NCBI RefSeq assembly: GCF_964199755.1
Contig: NC_133896.1
Location: 93,868,200-93,932,199 of the forward strand
Origin: Larus michahellis
Taxonomy: Eukaryota > Chordata > Aves > Charadriiformes > Laridae
Direction: 5' to 3'
DNA: 64,000 nucleotides
The notes under the pieces are model-generated. The model saw nothing but the letters and a program-made list of their open reading frames with translations. It had not been told where the DNA came from and ran no database searches. The translations under genes and the position numbers were made by a program. Within the stretch, counting starts at the first letter, position 1; every line of letters starts with the position of its first letter. Shown here piece after piece: positions 56,531-64,000 of this stretch.

Positions 56531-57107
56531 AGGGTGGAACACAGAGGCCCTTTGTGCTGTATGCTGCAGAGTTAATCATCAGTCACAGTTGTCTACCACC
56601 AGTCTCTGTAGCCAATTCCACACAGTGTGATTATACCTCATCAAAGTTAATTTACCAAGCTGTTTAAATGGCTGTACAGTACAGTGAGCCTCCTCCCACC
56701 ACTAGCATCATTTTCAGCTGTTCCCCTGCTGAGGATGCTTCAGGCTGGGTGGTCCCAGCAACACCCTGCAGCATTTTTCAGTCTTGTCAGCAGCCTGGAA
56801 TAGGGTCCTTTCTTCTGAGCTCTTGGCTTCGTTTCCCAGCCTAAGTTACAGGAGTCCTGTGGAAAATGATTTGGAGGACAAGAGGCAGCTCTGATAATGG
56901 GAAACGTCTGTGAGGGATTGGAACATTGGCTTGTAATCCCTGGACAAAACTGCCTCATTCAGAAAAAGGAGGGGGGGGGGAGCATACAGAACAAAGATCT
57001 TATTTCACTTCATGAAACGAACACGTGATGTTTTCTCTGGAATGCCTCGCTGACAAACGGGCCCAAATTTTCCAGGGACCATGGCTTTTATTTAGGCTCA
57101 GACAAGG

Positions 57108-57117
57108 CCATAAATGG
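57108..57117. promoter_or_regulatory. CArG box (SRF-type site) candidate
   Basis: CCATAAATGG is a perfect CC(A/T)6GG match, set in an AT-rich stretch (57060-57200) with no repeat signature. Function is inferred only. Confidence 0.4.
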
Positions 57118-60100
57118 CTGAAAAGTATGTAAATTCACAGTTTATGTTAATTTGTCATTTCCAGGCTCAACACTAACTCATAGCCAGGCCATTGCCAGGT
57201 TTGCATTTCCTGGGTATTGGGATGGTGGAAGAGGCCTCTAACACCCTCGCCCCAGAGCTTCTGGCCAGATCTTGTGTACATCATGCACAGCTTTGCACAG
57301 GGACAGAGTTATAAAGCGTGGCTCCATCCAGACCTGCCTGCATCACCTGTCTGTTTTGCTTCTCCCACCAAACTGGGATAGGTACCCACAGGGACCAAAA
57401 CTGCCAAGCCAGATGTTTTGTCTGGAGCAGGTGACATCATATCTTGCTAAATGGAGATAGACGTAAGCTTGTGAAAGATACTGGAGGCCTGGGTTCAGTG
57501 GAGAGATTTTATTCAGCATTTTGGGATCTACCAGAGCTATTGCTAAATGGCTGCACCTCTTGCTGTGGGAACTCATGGACACAGACATTTAAACGGAGTC
57601 AAAGGTTCAGATCCAGTGAACAGACTCCATTTCTAAAGGTGGTACTGCTCTAGTGTTAAAGTCAATAAACTTGCGAGCGTCGGTTGTCCAGCTGGGATTT
57701 GAGAAGGAGGTGCCACAGTTCCACCATGAATCTGTCCCCTCCCTCAGCCTCCCAGTACTGGACAGGCCCTTCCGAATCTGTGCCATACAGCTGGAACCTG
57801 CCCATCCCCCTTTCCAAGCCCTCTGATGGTGCTTTCATCCTTTCCTTTTGCTCATGGCTTGTTTTGCTCATCTTTTCCAGTCTGTTGTTCTGCCAGAAAG
57901 TTGTCTCTCACCTCCTTTGCCTTGCCATCTAACGTAGTTCGGTGGTCTCTGCAGCACTGCACTGGCCCTGAGTAGCAAATAAGACACCCGAGCTTGCCTG
58001 CCCTGCTCTTCCAGTTTCTTTTCATTCTCCTGGGACAACTCATTCAGTTTGCAATCACAGCTTCTTATCCACTTTGCCTCCTGTCACTAACGTTTTCAAT
58101 CCAAAAGCTTTCTCTCACACAGGTTGAAAGCAGTGACCTTTTCCTTTGAATTGGTTTTGTTTACAGCTATTTATCCTCTTCTCGCACATAAAAGGTCTGG
58201 CATAAATCCTGACCCACCGGGGCAGGATTTGGCTGCAGCAATTAAAGGCCAACGTGTTCAAATATGGATGTCGAAGGTCGGACGCTTTCTCCATACTTAT
58301 AACCTAACGCAACAGCCTGATTTGTGGGTGCTCAGCAACTGCACTTGCCAGCCTCTGTGGTGGAGCTGAGGGTGCTTAGCATCTCCTAGGGAACGATAGC
58401 TCTGGTTGAAGACAGGCATTGCACCTCTGTATGGAGGAAAACTAAAACCCCTTGGTTTCCACTGCCTAGCCCAGGGCCGGGAGGGGAATGTATGATTTCA
58501 TAGCATTGCTAAGCAATGACAAGAGCTAGTCTCTAGGGTGAGCTGTGTTTACTAACACATTGCACATTTTCTTGCTTAACAGCGCAGTTTCTCATTTTAT
58601 AAGAGTCCCTGAGCTAATGTTTGTGTCCTGGATCAGCTGTCCAAACTTACATTGCCAACTCCCAAGCTTTCTCATATAGACCACCAGAACAGCCATCCTG
58701 AGTTTGTGAACTGAACATCGCAACAGTCTGTAGCTAAACAAGACTGTGTGAAGCTCTCCTCCTGGTCTCACAGACTCCTGGTGACTCACAGAGCTGCTGT
58801 TCCACACCCAGCCTCCATGGACCCCGGCATAATGCACACACAACTCAAACACATTTTGGACATAAAAATTCTTGAACGCCTTCTAGCAAGCGTCCCAGGC
58901 TCTGCCAAGAGCTGGGACAAATAGCTAAGTGTGTTTCATCATGTTCTATGCTATCGGGTTGCCCATCCTTGGAGGATGAGAAATAGCTAACAAAATTATT
59001 TAGAGTCTGGGTAGGAGGAACTTCTGTCTTCTAAACCATACGCCTGACCTGTACAGTCCATGAGAGGTTTTTGTATATGTATAATGTAAGGGTAAGGAGT
59101 AGGTAGCTATGGGACCTGAGTTCGAGATGTACTCTGATAGTCCTCTAACAGTGTTGAGAGGCAGGATCTGCTGTGGCAATCATTTTAATGGATTGGTGGC
59201 ATCTTGAGGTGCACTCAGTTTCCATCACTGCACGGCTGTGGACAGATTACACAGGTTAGGAGAAATCCCGAGAGAGCTGCTCTGCAGAGGGTCACTTCAG
59301 AGGTCTTTGAGCTCCCGTCTGTCATAGATGGATTGCATGGTGCTGAAGCACACAAAAGCCTCTACACGAAATGCCCCACACCTCACCAGCCTCATTAGCT
59401 CTGTGTCCATGCCCTCCCTTCCGAAAAAAGGGGCTGGGTCCACATACCCCAGCATCTCTTGTGATGCTCCTATTAATCCAGGTAGAACCCAGCCTTGTTG
59501 CCTCATCTGTGGGAGATCTGCTAGACCTTTCTCACCAGCTTCCTTAGTTTGAAGAAGCTGATTTCCCTGACAAATCTGCTACCACCAGCAGTCACTTTTT
59601 CACCATGCTCTGAAGCATCCTCCTCCAAGGGCTCTTCCACAGCACCTCCTCTGCCCAGCGCTGGAACAGCTCTTCACCTTTGGCTGCAAGCAGTGCTTGA
59701 GGAGGGTTGAAATGCTGCAGGGTGGGGGAGAAGGGCACAGCTGAGAGAGTATGGGAAGGGGGCTGATCAACACAGCCCTTTGAAATACCCTCTGGCCTTT
59801 CTGGCACTTGGTTCTCTGACTTGGTAGTCAAGAGCTGTGGGTCCCACAGCCAAGCCACAAGTGATGACCTTTAGTTGGTGAAGAGAGAGCACCTGCTTCT
59901 TTACAGCAGGATGGCAGGCGTTAGCATGCCTCCGGGAAGTTTTGCTGGATATTTCATTTAAACGTTAAGCTTGCCCCTGCCTGACAGCAGCGACTGAGAG
60001 GTGAGACAAGTGTGTGGCATGCGGAACACTTGTGTTTTGTTGCGATATAATTGATAGATTATAATGGTCTGTGCCTGAGCTCAAGACATCCTGGGTTGAT

Positions 60101-61308
60101 TTCCTGCTACATTCATGAGCACAAACCCCCTACTGTTTCAGCTAATGGAGAAAGTGCTCTTAATTGTGTGAATTGAGATTTGCCGGTGGCGGACAACCGC
60201 TTGCTCTGCAGCAATAGCATGTTGGGGATGGGGTGCTGGGGCTCATTGCATGGAACATGGCAGAGCCAAGTACATCTTTGTGGCTCAATGATGCAGAAAG
60301 ACAAAGTAGCTGAAATTTTGTCCTGCCACAGAAAAGTCCTGGGTTTGACTTTATGCTCCACCAGAGGTGACCTTAGCAACTTCTCAGTGAATGAGGGAGA
60401 TAATGGGGAAGGAAATGGAAAGCAGTAATGATTGTTTCCTCACTTATGGAGAATAATGTCATATTTAACAATACATGCTGGGAAGTGCATGTGACATTAG
60501 CATGTGTGGAGGCAAGTCAGGATTCTGCCTTGAAGCGTATCTTCATGGCAGTATGTGCCTGCATGCTGGTTTGTGATGTAGTGTTACACACCAGGAAATC
60601 CGTCTTAGGAATTGTAAGGGCCCATTCAGCTGCCTGTACAATGGACAACTCGTCTTACCTTCATGCCAGTCCCAAGGCTCATTTTGCCAGGCTCCTGCAG
60701 TTCCCTGTTGTATTATCAGATCTCTCTCTGAGGGACTTTCATAATCAGATCCAAAACGTTGTGGCAGTAGCATGTAGGCTAGGACCCCACAAAATAACTG
60801 TGGGTGCAGATGTCTGGGTAGTGACTGCCTCATTTGGGTGGAATAAGGTTCTTGCTTGTCTAAGGAGTAAGCCACATCTCCTCTGCACCAGAGCAGATGT
60901 GCCAGGCAGTCTCTGAACCAATCTCTGTGACCAACCAGCATCTACACAATGGTGGAGGCACACATCTGGCAGCCGGGGTAGCTCTTATTCCACATGGGGG
61001 TGGAAAATGGCCTTGTTGGTTCCAGCAGGGGCCATGGGACTGCCGGGGAACCCTGTTTCCTTCATGCCAGCTATTGGTCCAGGTGCATGAGCCAAGTTCA
61101 TTGTGGGTAAGGAATCACAGGCAGGACTATATCCCTAGAGCACAGCTAATGGGTTTGTCAGCTCTGAGCTGTTTGGTCACGGGCTAATGGCATCCTAAGA
61201 GGCTCTTTCAGGGCATGGTACCAATCTGCTTCTGGCTGGGTAGGACTTCTTTTGTGAGAGTGCTTTTAACTTGAAGGCTGTAGCAAGCTTCTAGGGTTGA
61301 ACAAGTTC

Positions 61309-61430
61309 ATTGGATTATTCAGGTTGGAAGGGACCTCAGGAAGTCTCTAGTCTACCCTCCTGCTCCAAACAGGGTCTCTTCTCCAGGCCGAACAAGCCCT
61401 GTGCCCTCAGCCTCTTTACGAAGGGCACAT
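61309..61430 (-). mobile_element. CR1 LINE fragment, antisense, internally deleted
   Basis: 'ggttggaagggacctcagga' and 'agtctctagtctaccctcct' (CR1 3' UTR, inverted) join directly to 'ctcttctccaggccgaacaa' and 'gccctgtgccctcagcctct' (ORF2 coding, inverted). The 3' coding end between them is missing. Confidence 0.85.
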
Positions 61431-64000
61431 GTAGTAGTAGCAAAAGCAGGAGCATTTAACTTACCTCTGCTGCATCACGGCCTGGCAGCAGCTGGAGTGA
61501 ACTGGCACAAGGAACATGCTGAGACAGAAGCATGTTACGCTATTCAGGATAGAGGGACTGTTTCCCCACTGAGGTTTTGAGACAGATTTTCCTTTTTTGC
61601 ACCACGACTTGGATGTGAGTGTAGTTCGAGTCTATGAGGCACTGAGAACACCAACTTACCCTTGACCAGGCAAATGCAAAGTGGATATGTTTACACAGGC
61701 TGGACACGGGTGCAGTTCTGTGCCCACTGCTGGTGGGCACAGCTTACCTGGGTTATGGCACCTGGCTGCTGGGGCTGGCTGAAGTCTGTGAGGAAATGAT
61801 GCCTTGGGAGCTTGTCTCAGGTTAGAAAACCTCACCTTGAATAAGGGATACCAAGAGTAAAGTTTAAGGGTAAAGTTGTCAAAGGTATTTAGGCATTTTA
61901 CTGCTCTAGCTAATGGAATATCCAAACGCCCATCAAAGGCATTAACCATTAGAGAATGAATTTTATACAAACCACATCATAGGCTGCTGGTGCCAGACTT
62001 GTGCGCCCTTTGATTAGCAACATCCCCAGTAAAACCTGCAAAGTAAAAGCATGTGCTAGGGGGTAGAAGGGGGAAGGTACAGGACTTTACTACATCGGGT
62101 CCAAAATAGAGCTTTAAGCAATCATGTACAAATGCTGCAGCTGGAGCAGGAGCAAGGAAGGAGGAAACCACAGCGAGAAAGAGCAAGGAAATGAAGCAAA
62201 AAGCAAGGGTTAGAAGAATAGGGAAAACCAGCTGTATTTAACAAAGTGCAGGCGGGAAGGTGACCAAACTACAGGAAAGTGATACAGGCATGAGAAATAA
62301 CTGCACTGTAAAAAAAGGAGATTTAACTTACTTAACTTGTGTCATGTGTGTATCCTCACGTCACGGTTAACCACACTTACCTCTTACCTGAGTTTGAATT
62401 TTGGTTAGAAAACTATCTCCCTGAGTTACCCTCCCTGAACCAGAGAAGCCTTAGACCTGAGTTAGCTCACCCAGCTGCGTACGTACACTAGGGGCCCACC
62501 CTATTTCAACTTAAGAGCTTGGGTGGTGTGCTGCAGCTCGTAAGCTGGGATAATGAGAATCATCCAGCATCTTCCCAAAATTCAGGATAAAAAGCTGCCT
62601 CTTCACTTACACACCATTCACCTACCAGTGCACGTTTGGGGGTTCCCTCCTACCAACCCACTACTCCCCACTCACAGACTGGGAGCAAGGTCCTGGGGAA
62701 GCTCCCCAGGTGAGTGGGGACAGGGCACGCTCTGGGGGTGATGTGAAGTCAGCACCGCCACTTCAGAGGGACACCGGGAGAAGGTTGCTGCATGCCTGAG
62801 TTCTTACCCAAGGCAGTGAGGTATCTGCATGATCCACATGTCACAGCCCTGGGGACTCACACCCACCTCACGGTCAACCTTGGTTCTTCCTCAGAGCCGT
62901 GGTCTGGTCCCTGAGGAGGCACTACTCACGTAGCTCGAGACGACGTGGATGCCTCCAGTCCCACACGAGCTGAGCCTTCTCAGCTACAACCTTACACACC
63001 TGCTACTCAGAAATACTACCCTGCTTTCTAATTCCACCAAATAATGCTCCTGCAAATTTCTTACTCTTCAGCAGGATAGGTTACTGCTGCATCATGAGGG
63101 CCACTTGCCAAACAACTTGGTTTCTTGAATTACCACCTAAAATGCAGTGCAGGCAGAGCGGTCACTGACTTCAGCACAATGCTGCGACCACAACCCCATC
63201 CCTTGGGGCTGATGTTTCATACAGCAGGGGGGAAAGGAGGAGACATGAAGGATGGGGGTGGTGGATGGGAGTGAAGTAATGTGGAGAGGGTGATATCATG
63301 GTATAGCCACAAGGGCTGGGTGAGGGATTAAGAAGTAATTTACTGGCACAGGCTTAGCTTAGTTTCCCTGGGAAATGGGGCTTATACAATCACTTTGGGT
63401 GTATATGTGTGCACATGCTGTAATAAGGGAGAGGCTGCAGCATTAGTGTAACCCTCATGAGACACCAGAGAGTCCAGGAGAGTGATGTTGACAGTGCCCC
63501 AAGAACAGAGAAAGCTTCAGTTGGAGCCTGCACTTTATTAAACACAGGAGAATGTATCCACCCATGAGATGTACACTTGCATGAGTCCAGGCTTCGTTTG
63601 CTCCGCTTCTCAGGCAACAGCTTGTTACTGAATTTCAGTTGCATGGCCACTTGGGCATATATGTGTGTATGTATCTGAAAATTTGTGATCCCGTATGTTT
63701 GGTTTAGAAGTAGCAGGGACTGGAAAGTAAGCATCAGCAGAAATGAAATATTGATGTATGTAATAGAATAACATCTTCCCTGTAGAGCAATGATTCCCCA
63801 TTTCTTTGGCCCACCAGAGCATTGCAACCTTCAAAATTTCAGGCAAGCATCGTTCACCCTTATAATGAAGCTTTTAGCTGAAAGCGTTTTTATGATACTG
63901 CTTTGGTTGTGTAGCCAGCAATGATGAATTACCATATCCATTATGGCCACAGCATGCAACCACAACTGTAAATGCATTTGCTTTCCCCTTATTCTAGTGT
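61431..64000. other. Intergenic DNA to window end
   Basis: No gene, CpG island or transposon recognised. The first exon of FSTL1, expected next by synteny, is not seen. Confidence 0.5.

Larger units (their letters stand above)
55410..61308. other. Intergenic DNA, no gene recognised
   Basis: It contains a 20-bp tandem repeat (56483-56530), a perfect CArg-box decamer (57108-57117) in a conserved-looking AT-rich block, and no recognisable exon. Confidence 0.5.

Noticed and set aside
60428..60916. 162-codon open frame near the right end as a possible gene
   Set aside because: No recognised motif, no CpG island or promoter signal, and an overlapping antisense frame of similar length suggests chance.
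61856..61930. 'ggtatttaggcatttta' resembling an old amniote interspersed repeat
   Set aside because: Only a short stretch matches my memory of such elements; not enough to name a family.

Overview
The window is vertebrate nuclear DNA, almost certainly from a bird. The evidence is: spliced genes with GT-AG introns; several CR1 LINE fragments ending in the avian (ATTCTATG)n-type 3' tail; one solo endogenous-retrovirus LTR of the ERVL-like type common in birds; and only old, decayed MIR-type SINE pieces. Nothing bacterial, plasmid or phage-like is present.

Region 1 (1-11.3 kb, + strand) is the 3' two-thirds of HGD, homogentisate 1,2-dioxygenase. The eight exons correspond to human exons 7-14. 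Every splice site is canonical and phase is kept throughout. The three iron ligands (human numbering His335, Glu341, His371) and the active-site His292 and His365 are all present. Exons 1-6 lie upstream of base 1.

Region 2 (14.4-16.9 kb, - strand) is a complete three-exon NDUFB4, a 135-residue accessory subunit of mitochondrial complex I. It sits tail to tail with HGD, as in human 3q13.33. Its start lies in a CpG island. A YY1-type element overlaps the ATG, an NRF-1-type element lies just upstream, and a G-quadruplex-prone G-run follows; this is the usual housekeeping promoter layout of nuclear OXPHOS genes.

Region 3 (17-64 kb) is a long stretch in which I find no convincing protein-coding exon. 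By human gene order (HGD, NDUFB4, FSTL1) it should be the gap leading to FSTL1, whose first exon is not visible here. It holds CR1 pieces (17.2, 33.7, 39-40.2, 49.5-50.7, 55.3 and 61.3 kb), a solo LTR at 20.3-20.8 kb in NDUFB4 orientation, a MIR fragment, short tandem duplications, purine-rich degenerate repeats, a 45-base A tract, and AT-rich blocks that look like candidate conserved non-coding elements.

The two genes have unrelated jobs (tyrosine catabolism in the cytosol; respiratory chain in the mitochondrion) and are neighbours by conserved synteny, not by pathway. I do not see a new multi-gene system. The points most worth a second look are: the solo LTR, which keeps a CRE, a TATA-like box and a splice donor pointing at NDUFB4; a 31-bp exact direct repeat bracketing about 1.2 kb of unexplained DNA; a TATA/hairpin/AATAAA cluster at 20.0 kb; a CR1 nested in an older CR1; and several long ORFs without known homology.
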